Below, in pieces: positions 29,788-38,297 of a DNA stretch of 52,148 nt. Every line of letters begins with the position of its first letter. The first letter of the stretch is position 1. The notes beneath the pieces were generated by a model. It was given only the letters and a program-made list of their open reading frames with translations. It did not search any database and was not told the origin of the DNA. A program made the position numbers and the translations under genes. This DNA is from an uncultured beta proteobacterium (GTDB lineage Bacteria; Pseudomonadota; Gammaproteobacteria; Burkholderiales; Rhodocyclaceae): NCBI GenBank assembly GCA_903959855.1, contig CAJBYR010000157.1:1-52148 (forward strand). Reading direction: 5' to 3'.

Positions 29788-30941
29788 GCGAAGCCTTCCT
29801 GCCCTTTACCCGACCGTCGATCGACGAGGAAACCATCGCTGCGGTGGCCGATGTCTTGCGCTCCGGGTGGATCACCAGCGGACCCAAAGTACAGGCGTTC
29901 GAAGCGGCGCTCTCGGAACTCTGCGGTGGCCGGACAGTGCGCGCCTTCAATTCCGGCACCGCGACGCTTGAAGTGGCATTGCGCCTGGCGGGAGTCGGCG
30001 CTGGCGACGCCCCGAAGGAAGTCCCCTTGCGGGACACGGTGATTACCACGCCGCTGACCTGGGTTGCTACGGCGAACGTAATTCTCGAGGTCGGCGCGAC
30101 GCCGATCCTGGTCGATGTCGATCCGGTCACCCGCAATATCGATCTGAACCGCATCGAAGCCGCAATCGCGCCGACCACCAAGGCCATCATTCCTGTCGAC
30201 CTGGCAGGCCTGCCGGTGGATCGCGACCGACTCTACGCTCTGGCCGACCGCAGAGGCCTGCGCGTGATCGAGGATGCCGCACAGTCGCTCGGCGCATCGT
30301 GGAACGGCCAGCCGATCGGAAGCGCCTTTGGCCAGGGGCGTGGATTCGTCTCGTTCAGCTTCCACGCCAACAAGAACCTGACGACCACCGAAGGAGGTGC
30401 GCTCGTACTGCCTGATGATATCGATACAGGACTGTGCGAACGCCTGCGTCTGCAAGGGGTAAAGCGCTTTCCCGACGGTGGCATGGATGTGGATGTGCTG
30501 GGCGGAAAATTCAACCTGACCGACGTCGCGGCGACCATCGGACTGGGGCAGATGCCGTATCTTTCCGCCTTCACCGCGCGCCGCCGCGAATTGGCGCGGG
30601 CCTATTTCGCGGCGATCAATCCCGGGCTGGGTCTGCAATTGCCGCCCGCCGACTTTGCGAACTGCAACTGGCATATGTTTCAGCCGCTGTTGCCGCCCGG
30701 TGTCGACCGTGGTCGCTTCATCGCCGCCATGAAAGCGCGTGGCATCGGAGTCGGCGTGCATTACCCGGCGCTACACCTGTTCTCGCTGTATCAGGCCCTT
30801 GGTTTCAAACAAGGCGATTTTCCGGTAGCCGAGGACATCGGTCGCCGCACCGTCACCTTGCCATTGTTCCCGGCAATGCAGGACAGTGACATCGATCGCG
30901 TCTGCAACGCCATGCTTGCCTCACTGTCGGAGATTGCATGA
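29784..30941 (+). CDS. arnB: UDP-Ara4O aminotransferase ArnB-like (DegT/DnrJ/EryC1 family)
   Basis: A 385-residue PLP sugar aminotransferase. It makes UDP-Ara4N from the ArnA keto-sugar. Features: FLPFTRPSIDEETIAAVADVLRSGWITSGPKV, FNSGTATLEVAL, PLTWVATANVILEVGATPILVDVD, IEDAAQSLGASW, and the PLP lysine in FSFHANKNLTTTEGGAL at about 198. Length matches ArnB (about 380). ATGA overlaps both neighbours. Confidence 0.93.
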   Translation: MSEAFLPFTRPSIDEETIAAVADVLRSGWITSGPKVQAFEAALSELCGGRTVRAFNSGTATLEVALRLAGVGAGDAPKEVPLRDTVITTPLTWVATANVILEVGATPILVDVDPVTRNIDLNRIEAAIAPTTKAIIPVDLAGLPVDRDRLYALADRRGLRVIEDAAQSLGASWNGQPIGSAFGQGRGFVSFSFHANKNLTTTEGGALVLPDDIDTGLCERLRLQGVKRFPDGGMDVDVLGGKFNLTDVAATIGLGQMPYLSAFTARRRELARAYFAAINPGLGLQLPPADFANCNWHMFQPLLPPGVDRGRFIAAMKARGIGVGVHYPALHLFSLYQALGFKQGDFPVAEDIGRRTVTLPLFPAMQDSDIDRVCNAMLASLSEIA

Positions 30942-31888
30942 CCACACCCACGCTCTCCATCGTCATCCCCGTCTACAACGAGGAGTCGGGCCTCGCCACC
31001 CTGTTCTCCCGCCTGTATCCGGCGCTGGATGCCCTGGGCGAAAGTTACGAGATTGTCTTCGTCAATGACGGCAGTCGTGATCGCTCGGCGGCAATCCTGC
31101 GCGAACAGTTCGAGGCGCGGCCTGACGTCACCCGCGTGATTCTGTTTGCCGCCAATGCCGGCCAGCACATGGCCATCATGGCCGGCTTCGAGCATTGCCG
31201 GGGCGAGATCATCCTCACGCTCGATGCCGACCTGCAAAATCCCCCAGAAGAAGTCCACAAGCTGATCGCCAAAATGCGCGAAGGCCACGATTACGTCGGC
31301 AGCATCCGGCGCAAACGGCAAGACAGTCTGTTTCGCACCTGGGCGTCAAAGGCCATGAACCGCCTGCGCGAAAAGATCACCCGCATCAAGATCACCGACC
31401 AGGGCAACATGCTGCGCGCCTACTCGCGCAGCGTGGTCAATGCGATCAACAGTTGCCAGGAAGTCGCCACCTTTATCCCGGCGCTGGCTTACACCTTTGC
31501 CCGCAATCCGGCCGAGGTGATGGTCGAACACGAAGAACGCGCTGCCGGCGAGTCGAAATACTCGCTCTACAGCCTGATCCGCCTGAACTTCGACCTGATG
31601 ACCGGCTTTTCGCTAGTGCCGCTGCAATGGTTTTCCATGCTCGGCATCCTGGTCTCGCTGGGTTCGGGCGCCCTGTTTGTACTCCTGATTGTCCGGCGCC
31701 TGATTATCGGTCCGGAAGCCGAGGGCTTGTTTACCCTGTTCGCACTGATGTTCTTCCTTATCGGACTGGCCTTGTTCGGTATCGGCCTGCTCGGCGAGTA
31801 TGTCGGCCGGGTATACCAGCAGGTACGCCACCGCCCGCGCTATCTGGTGGATGCCATCCTTGAGCGCGAGGCGACGCCGGAAAAATGA
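30938..31888 (+). CDS. arnC: Undecaprenyl-phosphate Ara4FN transferase ArnC
   Basis: A 316-residue GT-A (family 2) glycosyltransferase with two C-terminal membrane spans; it attaches 4-formamido-arabinose to undecaprenyl phosphate. Catalytic and nucleotide-binding motifs: IVIPVYNEESGL, FVNDGSRDRS, LTLDADLQNPPEEV, and DQGNMLRAYSRSVV; the membrane segments are WFSMLGILVSLGSGALFVLLI and LFALMFFLIGLALFGIGLLGEY. Length matches E. coli ArnC (322). ATGA overlaps with arnB and the formyltransferase gene. Confidence 0.93.
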   Translation: MTTPTLSIVIPVYNEESGLATLFSRLYPALDALGESYEIVFVNDGSRDRSAAILREQFEARPDVTRVILFAANAGQHMAIMAGFEHCRGEIILTLDADLQNPPEEVHKLIAKMREGHDYVGSIRRKRQDSLFRTWASKAMNRLREKITRIKITDQGNMLRAYSRSVVNAINSCQEVATFIPALAYTFARNPAEVMVEHEERAAGESKYSLYSLIRLNFDLMTGFSLVPLQWFSMLGILVSLGSGALFVLLIVRRLIIGPEAEGLFTLFALMFFLIGLALFGIGLLGEYVGRVYQQVRHRPRYLVDAILEREATPEK

Positions 31889-32820
31889 GCCGCGCCATCG
31901 TTTTTGCGTACCACAACGTTGGCGTACGCTGCCTGTCGGTGCTGCTGGCCCACGGTATCGACGTGGCGACGGTCATCACCCACACCGACAACCCGAACGA
32001 AAACATCTGGTTCGACAGCGTCGCCGAACTTGCGGCACAGCACGATATTCCGGTAATCACGCCGGACGACCCCAACGATCCCGCCATCGTTGCGATGCTG
32101 GCAGCCTTGCAGCCCGACTTCCTGTTTTCCTTCTATTACCGCCTGATGCTCAAGGCGCCGCTGCTTGCATTACCGACCCAAGGTGCCTGGAACATGCACG
32201 GGTCGCTCTTGCCGAAGTACCGTGGGCGGGTGCCGGTGAATTGGGCCATCATTCATGGCGAACGGGAAACCGGTGCCACCTTGCACGGGATGGTCGAAAA
32301 GCCTGATGCTGGCGATATTCTCGCCCAGCAGGCAGTGCCGATCCTGCCCGACGACACGGCCTTCGACGTCTTCAACAAGGTGACCCTGGCGGCAGAAATC
32401 GCGCTCGATCGCGTACTTCCGCAGATGCTTGCCGGCAGCGCCCGGAGGCAGGCACAGAACCTGGCCTCCGGCAGCTACTTCGGCGGGCGCAAGGCAGAAG
32501 ACGGGCGCATTGACTGGAGTCGCGGCGCGCAGGAGGTGCACAACCTGATACGCGCCGTGGCACCGCCCTACCCCGGCGCCTTTTGCGATACCCAGAACGG
32601 TCGTCTCACCGTCTTGCGCTCCCTGCACCCGACGGGGGAATCCGGTCCGCATGGCGGGCGTCCAACCCTGTTCAGCCGTGACGGCCGACTGTATGCCGAA
32701 TGCGGTGACGGCAGGCTTTTGCGCCTGCTCGCGGTAGAATTGGAGGGTTCACCGTTGTTCCTGGCGCAGGCTGGCGACCAGTCCAATACGATTTTGAGTG
32801 CTCCCCTCCCCCTGTCATGA
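31885..32820 (+). CDS. UDP-Ara4N formyltransferase, separate counterpart of the ArnA N-terminal half
   Basis: A 311-residue formyltransferase equivalent to residues 1-305 of bifunctional E. coli ArnA, which formylates UDP-Ara4N using 10-formyl-THF. Motifs: FAYHNVGVRCLSVLLAHGIDV, HTDNPNENIWFDSV, GAWNMHGSLLPKYRGRVPVNWAIIHGE with the catalytic Asn and His, and DAGDILAQQAVPI with the Asp. In E. coli this domain is fused to the decarboxylase; here the stop codon overlaps the start of the decarboxylase gene (ATGA), so the halves are two proteins. Confidence 0.92.
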   Translation: MSRAIVFAYHNVGVRCLSVLLAHGIDVATVITHTDNPNENIWFDSVAELAAQHDIPVITPDDPNDPAIVAMLAALQPDFLFSFYYRLMLKAPLLALPTQGAWNMHGSLLPKYRGRVPVNWAIIHGERETGATLHGMVEKPDAGDILAQQAVPILPDDTAFDVFNKVTLAAEIALDRVLPQMLAGSARRQAQNLASGSYFGGRKAEDGRIDWSRGAQEVHNLIRAVAPPYPGAFCDTQNGRLTVLRSLHPTGESGPHGGRPTLFSRDGRLYAECGDGRLLRLLAVELEGSPLFLAQAGDQSNTILSAPLPLS

Positions 32821-33860
32821 AAAAAATCCTCATCCTTGGCGTCAATGGTTTCATTGGCCATCACCTCTCCCAGCGCATCATGAACACCACGGACTGGGAA
32901 GTCTATGGCATGGACATGAACTCGGAACGTGTCACTGACCTGATGGACAACCCCCGCTTTCACTTCTTTGAAGGCGACATCACCATCAACAAGGAATGGA
33001 TCGAGTACCACGTCAAGAAGTGCGACGTGATCCTTCCCCTGGTGGCCATCGCCACGCCGGCGACCTACGTCAAGGAACCCCTGCGCGTCTTCGAACTCGA
33101 CTTCGAAGCCAACCTTCCCATCGTCCGCCAGGCGGTCAAGTACAAGAAACGCGTGATTTTCCCGTCGACCTCCGAGGTCTATGGCATGAGCCAGGATCCG
33201 GAGTTCGATCCCGAGAATTCGCCCCTGATCTACGGTCCGATCAACAAGCCGCGCTGGATCTACGCCTGCGCCAAGCAGATGATGGATCGCGTGATCCACG
33301 CGTACGGCCAGCAGGAAGGCCTGCAATACACCCTGTTCCGCCCCTTCAACTGGATCGGGCCGGGCCTGGATTCGATCCACACGCCGAAGGAAGGCAGCTC
33401 GCGCGTGATCACCCAGTTCCTCGGCCACATCGTGCGCGGCGAGCCGATCAAACTGGTCGATGGCGGCGCCCAGAAGCGTTCGTTTACCTATGTGACCGAC
33501 GGCATCGATGCGCTGATGAAGATCATCGCGAACCAGGACGGCATTGCCAACGGCAAGATCTACAACATCGGCAACCCCAGGAACAACTATTCGATCCGTG
33601 AACTGGCTACCCTCATGCTCGATCTGGCCAAACAGTACCCCGAGTATGCGGAGAGTGTCGCCAAAGTCAAAGTGCTCGAAACCACCTCGGCCGAGTATTA
33701 CGGCAAAGGCTATCAGGATACCCAGCACCGCGTTCCCAAGATCGCCAACACCATGGCCGATCTCGACTGGGAACCGAAAGTCACTTTCGAAGATGCGCTG
33801 CGCGGCATCTTCGAGGCCTATCGCACTGACGTGGCCGAAGCCCGCAAGTTGATGGATTGA
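32817..33860 (+). CDS. UDP-glucuronate decarboxylase, separate counterpart of the ArnA C-terminal half
   Basis: A 347-residue NAD-dependent SDR enzyme equivalent to the C-terminal half of ArnA, which oxidatively decarboxylates UDP-glucuronate to the UDP-4-keto-pentose. Motifs: ILGVNGFIGHHLSQRI at 5-20, GDITINKEWIEYHVKKCD, LVAIATPATYVKEPLRVFELDFE, FPSTSEVYGM, RWIYACAKQMMDRVI with the catalytic Tyr, and FRPFNWIGPGLDSI. It has its own ATG joined by ATGA to the formyltransferase. Confidence 0.94.
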   Translation: MKKILILGVNGFIGHHLSQRIMNTTDWEVYGMDMNSERVTDLMDNPRFHFFEGDITINKEWIEYHVKKCDVILPLVAIATPATYVKEPLRVFELDFEANLPIVRQAVKYKKRVIFPSTSEVYGMSQDPEFDPENSPLIYGPINKPRWIYACAKQMMDRVIHAYGQQEGLQYTLFRPFNWIGPGLDSIHTPKEGSSRVITQFLGHIVRGEPIKLVDGGAQKRSFTYVTDGIDALMKIIANQDGIANGKIYNIGNPRNNYSIRELATLMLDLAKQYPEYAESVAKVKVLETTSAEYYGKGYQDTQHRVPKIANTMADLDWEPKVTFEDALRGIFEAYRTDVAEARKLMD

Positions 33861-33865
33861 GCTTC

Positions 33866-34792
33866 ATGCCGAAGCTGGCACTGAAAATTGACGTCGATAC
33901 CTGGCGCGGCACCCTGCAAGGGGTACCGCGTCTGGTCGAGATCCTGCGCCGCCATCACGCCGGTGCCAGCTTTCTGTTCTCGCTGGGCCCGGACCACACC
34001 GGTCGCGCCATCAAGCGCGTGTTTCGTCCCGGATTCATGAAGAAGGTGCAACGCACCTCGGTGGTTTCACATTACGGCCTCAAGACGCTCATGTACGGCA
34101 CCCTGCTGCCCGGCCCGGACATCGGCCGGCGCGGCGCCGATATCCTGCGTGCCACCCGCGACGCCGGATTCGAAACGGCAATCCATTGCTGGGACCACGT
34201 CAAGTGGCAAGATGGCGTAGAGCAGGCCAACGCGGCCTGGACGGAACATGAAATGCGTCATGCTCACCAGCGTTATGCAGACGTGTTCGGCGAGGACTCG
34301 CCCGGCCATGGTGCCGCCGGCTGGCAGATGAATGCCCACGCCTTGCGGATGACTCAGCGCCTGGGCTATCGATGGGCCTCGGATTGCCGAGGCACCCACC
34401 CCTTCATCCCTGTCTGGAACGCAGAAATCGTCACCTGCCCCCAACTGCCGACGACACTGCCGACGCTCGACGAACTCATTGGCATTGACCAACTGACGCC
34501 TGAGAACGTGCATCTCCATTTGGCACGCATCACCGCTGAATCGCCGCGAAACCACGTCTTTACGCTGCACGCCGAACTCGAAGGCCTCAAGTTCGGCGAC
34601 ACCCTGGAGCGCCTGCTCACCACCTGGCGCGAACAGGGCTACGAAATGGTATCGCTGGGCACTTTGTGCGACACACTCGATCCGGCCTCACTGCCTCGCC
34701 ATGAAATCCTGCGCGGAGAAATCCCCGGGCGTTCCGGCCTGCTGATGGTTCAGGGCGAGGAATTTCTATCCACCTGGAAGGAAGCTGCATGA
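33866..34792 (+). CDS. arnD: 4-deoxy-4-formamido-L-arabinose-phosphoundecaprenol deformylase ArnD
   Basis: A 308-residue polysaccharide-deacetylase family enzyme (NodB fold) that removes the formyl group before export. Features: KLALKIDVDTWRGTLQGVPRLVEIL with the catalytic/metal Asp, FLFSLGPDHTGRAIKRVFRPGFM, TAIHCWDHVKWQDGV with the metal-binding His, AAGWQMNAHALRM, and HAELEGLKFGDTLERLL. I chose ATG at 33866 (MPKLALKIDVD) over a TTG at 33857 that would give a TTGA overlap with the upstream stop; either is possible. Confidence 0.93.
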   Translation: MPKLALKIDVDTWRGTLQGVPRLVEILRRHHAGASFLFSLGPDHTGRAIKRVFRPGFMKKVQRTSVVSHYGLKTLMYGTLLPGPDIGRRGADILRATRDAGFETAIHCWDHVKWQDGVEQANAAWTEHEMRHAHQRYADVFGEDSPGHGAAGWQMNAHALRMTQRLGYRWASDCRGTHPFIPVWNAEIVTCPQLPTTLPTLDELIGIDQLTPENVHLHLARITAESPRNHVFTLHAELEGLKFGDTLERLLTTWREQGYEMVSLGTLCDTLDPASLPRHEILRGEIPGRSGLLMVQGEEFLSTWKEAA

Positions 34793-35280
34793 TTGAAACC
34801 TTCAAGTCCACTCCGTCAACGCCGTCGGCCATCGGTCTGCAAGTACCCGATTTCACCGTACCCGCCACCGGAGGCGAATTCACCCTCTCGGCCCATCTCG
34901 GCAAACCGGTGGTGCTTTACTTCTATCCCAAGGACAACACCCCCGGCTGCACCACCCAGGCCCAGCAGTTCCGCGACCTGCACGCCGAGTTCGTCAAGGC
35001 CGGCTGCCTGGTACTGGGGGTCTCGCGCGACTCGCTGAAGTCACACGAGGGCTTCAAGGCCAAGCTCGGACTCCCCTTCGAACTGATTTCCGACATCGAA
35101 GGTGTGCTTTGCCGCATGTTCGACGTGGTCAAGAACAAGATGCTGTACGGCAAAAAGGTGCTCGGCATCGAGCGCAGCACCTTCCTGATCGACGCCAAAG
35201 GGCTCCTGCGCCAGGAATGGCGGGCCACCAAGGCCGACGGCAATGCCCTCGCGGTGCTTGAGGCCGTTCGCAAGCTGTAA
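34789..35280 (+). CDS. bcp: Thioredoxin-dependent peroxiredoxin BCP/PrxQ type
   Basis: A 163-residue peroxiredoxin that reduces peroxides. The active site is YFYPKDNTPGCTTQAQQFRD with the peroxidatic Cys at about residue 54. The second Cys of the CxxxxC arrangement in E. coli Bcp is a Gln here; other Cys residues lie in KAGCLVLG and GVLCRMFD, so any resolving Cys would be elsewhere. ATGA overlap with arnD makes it the last gene of the coupled arn run. Confidence 0.92.
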   Translation: MIETFKSTPSTPSAIGLQVPDFTVPATGGEFTLSAHLGKPVVLYFYPKDNTPGCTTQAQQFRDLHAEFVKAGCLVLGVSRDSLKSHEGFKAKLGLPFELISDIEGVLCRMFDVVKNKMLYGKKVLGIERSTFLIDAKGLLRQEWRATKADGNALAVLEAVRKL

Positions 35281-35290
35281 TCCGGAACAG

Positions 35291-35306
35291 GGGCCGGATT
35301 CGGCCC
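35291..35306 (+). terminator. Hairpin after bcp
   Basis: A perfect 6-base-pair GC stem, GGGCCG/CGGCCC, with loop GATT lies 10 bases after the bcp stop. Only TT follows, so it is a weak terminator candidate at the end of the arn run. The remaining bases up to the PhoH gene show no clear promoter. Confidence 0.4.
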
Positions 35307-35378
35307 TTGCCCATCGTCTTCGCCCACGCCACGGCTGGCTATCTTGATGCGGCCGACTGAACTTCCAGAGGTTTTGCA

Positions 35379-36824
35379 ATGAACGCCAAGCGCGCCAAGG
35401 CCCACAAGAATTCCGTCACCAAGCTGTTCGTGCTCGACACCAATGTGTTGATGCACGATCCGATGAGTCTCTTCCGTTTCGAGGAGCACGACATCTACGT
35501 GCCCATGATGACGCTGGAGGAACTCGACGCCAACAAAAAAGGTATGTCTGAGGTTGCCCGCAACGCGCGCCAGAGCAGCCGCTTGCTGGACGAAATCGTT
35601 TCCGGCGCCGAGCATGACATGGCGCACGGCATTGAGTTGACCGAAGCCTCGCGCGATCTCGCAACCGGCCGCCTCTTCTTCCAGACCGAGGCCATCAACA
35701 GCATCCTGCCGAGTTCCCTGCCCACCGCCAAGGCCGACAACCAGATCATCGGCGTTGTGATGCACCTGGGTCAGAAATTTCCCAAGCGTCCGGTCATCCT
35801 GGTGTCCAAGGACATCAACATGCGTATCAAGGCCCGCGCACTTGGCCTGGAGGCGCAGGATTACTTCAACGACAAGGTTCTGGAGGACACCGACCTCCTG
35901 TACACGGGTACGCGCGAATTGCCCCCGGATTTCTGGGACACCCACGGCAAAGGCCTGGAATCCTGGAAAAAGGACAGCCGCACCTATTACCGGATCCGTG
36001 GCCCGCTCTGCCCGGAAATGCTGGTCAATGAGTTTGTCTGGCAGGATGGTCCGCAACCGTTGCAGGCCTGGGTCAAAGTCGGCGGTGGCAAGTCGGCGGA
36101 ACTGGAAACCCTGATTGACTTCAGCCATGCCAAGAATGCCGTATGGGGCATCACGGCGCGGAATCGCGAGCAGAACTTCGCGCTCAACCTGCTGATGAAC
36201 CCGGACATCGATTTTGTCACCCTGCTCGGCCAGGCCGGCACCGGCAAGACCCTGCTGACGCTGGCGGCCGCCCTGACCCAGACACTGGAGACCAAGCTCT
36301 TCACCGAGATCATCATCACCCGGGTCACCGTGCCGGTGGGCGAGGACATCGGTTTCCTTCCCGGCACCGAAGAAGAGAAGATGACCCCCTGGATGGGCGC
36401 ACTGGAAGACAATCTCGACGTACTCAACAAGCCGGCCGAAACGCCGTCGGGTGCGCACGCTGGCGCCACCTACGGCGGGGACTGGGGCCGTGCCGCCACC
36501 ATGGACCTGATCCGCAGCCGGATCAAGATCAAGTCGCTGAACTTCATGCGCGGCCGCACCTTCATGAACAAGCTGCTCATCATCGATGAGGCACAGAACC
36601 TGACGCCAAAACAGATGAAGACGCTGATCACGCGCGCCGGTCCGGGAACGAAAGTGGTCTGCCTTGGCAACATCGCCCAGATCGATACGCCTTACCTGAC
36701 CGAGGGCAGTTCAGGCCTGACCTACGTGGTAGACCGTTTCAAGGGTTGGCCGCATTCGGGCCATGTCACGCTGCAACGCGGCGAACGCTCCCGTCTGGCC
36801 GAGCACGCGGGCGAGGTGCTTTAA
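35379..36824 (+). CDS. PIN domain-PhoH fusion protein
   Basis: A 481-residue protein with an N-terminal PIN nuclease domain (KLFVLDTNVLMHDPMSLFRFEEHDIYVP at 15-42; acidic residues also in LEELDANKKG and TAKADNQIIG; RPVILVSKDINMRIKA) and a C-terminal PhoH ATPase (Walker A GQAGTGKTLLTLAAALTQ at about 284, Walker B LLIIDEAQNLTPKQMKTLITRAG). Relatives called PhoH2 act on RNA as helicase plus ribonuclease. It is a stand-alone gene, ended by a terminator within the convergent dnaB tail. Confidence 0.92.
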   Translation: MNAKRAKAHKNSVTKLFVLDTNVLMHDPMSLFRFEEHDIYVPMMTLEELDANKKGMSEVARNARQSSRLLDEIVSGAEHDMAHGIELTEASRDLATGRLFFQTEAINSILPSSLPTAKADNQIIGVVMHLGQKFPKRPVILVSKDINMRIKARALGLEAQDYFNDKVLEDTDLLYTGTRELPPDFWDTHGKGLESWKKDSRTYYRIRGPLCPEMLVNEFVWQDGPQPLQAWVKVGGGKSAELETLIDFSHAKNAVWGITARNREQNFALNLLMNPDIDFVTLLGQAGTGKTLLTLAAALTQTLETKLFTEIIITRVTVPVGEDIGFLPGTEEEKMTPWMGALEDNLDVLNKPAETPSGAHAGATYGGDWGRAATMDLIRSRIKIKSLNFMRGRTFMNKLLIIDEAQNLTPKQMKTLITRAGPGTKVVCLGNIAQIDTPYLTEGSSGLTYVVDRFKGWPHSGHVTLQRGERSRLAEHAGEVL

Positions 36825-36836
36825 CCGGCGTTGAAG

Positions 36837-36875
36837 CCACGCGTCGGGATCAGTGCGATCCCGAGGCGTGGTTTT
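36837..36875 (+). terminator. Rho-independent terminator of the PhoH gene, inside the dnaB 3' end
   Basis: Two stacked stems, CCACGC/GCGTGG outside and TCGGGATC/GATCCCGA inside with one mismatch between, close loop AGTGC and run into TTTT on the plus strand. The hairpin spans the last codons and stop of the convergent dnaB gene (stop at 36850-36852), so the DNA serves both as dnaB coding sequence and as terminator for the opposite gene. The minus-strand run after it lacks a T tract. Confidence 0.75.
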
Positions 36876-38244
36876 CAAATCGCGTGTATTCACCAATGAA
36901 GGTGAGTCGAACGGTGCCAACGGGGCCGTTGCGGTGCTTGCCGATAATGGCTTCAGCGGTACCCTTGTCCTGCGTGTCCGGCTTGTAGTATTCCTCCCGA
37001 TACATCATCAAGATGATATCGGCATCCTGCTCGATGGCGCCGGATTCGCGCAAGTCGCTCATCAGTGGCCGCTTGTCATTGCGCTCCTCCACCTTTCGCG
37101 ATAACTGCGAAAGGGCGATGATCGGCACCTGGAGTTCCTTCGCCAGCGCCTTGATGGAGCGCGAAATCTCGGAAATCTCGGTGGCGCGGTTCTCGCCATC
37201 GCGATTGGAGCTCATCAGTTGCAGGTAATCGATGACGATCAGCCCCAGCTTGCCGAATTGCCGATGCAGGCGGCGCGCGCGCGCGCGCAGGTCGGTGGAA
37301 TTGATCGCGCCGGTCTCATCGATATGGATCGGCGCCTCGTGCAGTTTGCCCAGCGCTACCGTCATGCGATCCCATTCGTCATCGGTGAGCCGCCCCGTGC
37401 GCAATTTCGACTGGTCAATGCGCCCGACGGAGGACAAGAAACGCGTGGCCAGTTGCGGACCCGACATTTCCAGGCTGAAGATGGCCACCGGCAAACGCTG
37501 CTCGACGCCGACATACTCGGCAATATTCAATGCAAATGCGGTCTTACCCATCGCAGGCCTGCCCGCCACGACAATCATGTCACCCGGTTGCAGGCCGGAG
37601 GTCATCCTGTCCAGGTCGACGAAGCCCGTGGCAACGCCGGTAATGTCCGACTGGCTATCGCGTGCCAACAACGATTCCATGCGCTCCACCACTTCGCCAA
37701 GTAGTGGCTGGATCGCGACAAATCCGCCATTGTTGCGGTTGCCGGCTTCGGCGATCTGAAAAATCTTCTGCTCGGCCTCGTCGAGCAGGGTTTTAACCTC
37801 GCGGCCGGCAGGATTCAGCGCATTGCCGGCAATCTCGTCGCCCACCGTGACGAGTTGGCGCAGGATGGCTCGCTCGCGCACGATCTCCGCATAGCGTCGA
37901 ATGTTGGCCGCAGACGGCGTCGAATTGGCGATCTCGCCGAGGTAGGCCAGACCACCGGTCTGATCGACTTCGTTGGAGGCCTCGATCGATTCGTAGACCG
38001 TGACCACGTCAGCGGGGCGACCGTTCTGAATCAGTTTGCCGATATGGCGGAAGATGCGACGATGATCATCGCGATAGAAATCCGTCTCGCGGACCACATC
38101 GCCGATTCGGTCCCACGCCGCATTGTCAATCAGCAGACCACCAATCAGCGATTGTTCGGCCTCGATGGAATGCGGGGGAAGCTTTAGCGCGGCAACCTGG
38201 GAATCCATTGGTTGCGGGGGGTTGAAGGCGCGAACCTGTGCCAT
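36850..38244 (-). CDS. dnaB: Replicative DNA helicase DnaB
   Basis: A 464-residue hexameric replicative helicase. The N-terminal domain (LPPHSIEAEQSLIGGLLIDNAAW, residues about 22-120) precedes the RecA-type ATPase: Walker A VVAGRPAMGKTAFALNIAEYV near residue 225, Walker B LGLIVIDYLQLMSSN, and QLSRKVEERNDKRPLMSDLRESGAIEQDAD with the arginine finger region. GGAG lies upstream of the ATG. A promoter and an array of DnaA-box-like sequences lie directly upstream. In many betaproteobacteria dnaB follows rplI; here it is elsewhere, next to polysaccharide genes, and rplI lies 3.2 kb away. Confidence 0.96.
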   Translation of the reverse strand: MAQVRAFNPPQPMDSQVAALKLPPHSIEAEQSLIGGLLIDNAAWDRIGDVVRETDFYRDDHRRIFRHIGKLIQNGRPADVVTVYESIEASNEVDQTGGLAYLGEIANSTPSAANIRRYAEIVRERAILRQLVTVGDEIAGNALNPAGREVKTLLDEAEQKIFQIAEAGNRNNGGFVAIQPLLGEVVERMESLLARDSQSDITGVATGFVDLDRMTSGLQPGDMIVVAGRPAMGKTAFALNIAEYVGVEQRLPVAIFSLEMSGPQLATRFLSSVGRIDQSKLRTGRLTDDEWDRMTVALGKLHEAPIHIDETGAINSTDLRARARRLHRQFGKLGLIVIDYLQLMSSNRDGENRATEISEISRSIKALAKELQVPIIALSQLSRKVEERNDKRPLMSDLRESGAIEQDADIILMMYREEYYKPDTQDKGTAEAIIGKHRNGPVGTVRLTFIGEYTRFENHASGSH

Positions 38245-38268
38245 CGATGTCTCCGAAGTGAAGCCGAG

Positions 38269-38297
38269 AGTCTAGCCCCTGGACAGCGGAGTGTTAA
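38269..38297 (-). promoter_or_regulatory. Promoter of dnaB
   Basis: On the minus strand TTAACA (38292-38297) and TAGACT (38269-38274) are 17 bases apart, a good sigma-70 arrangement 25 bases before the dnaB ATG. The -35 abuts the tandem DnaA-box-like array, placing that array where an activator or repressor would act. Confidence 0.6.

Noticed and set aside
34923-36458. 511-codon minus-strand open frame
   Set aside because: It is antisense to the PIN-PhoH gene with no ribosome-binding site or recognisable motifs.
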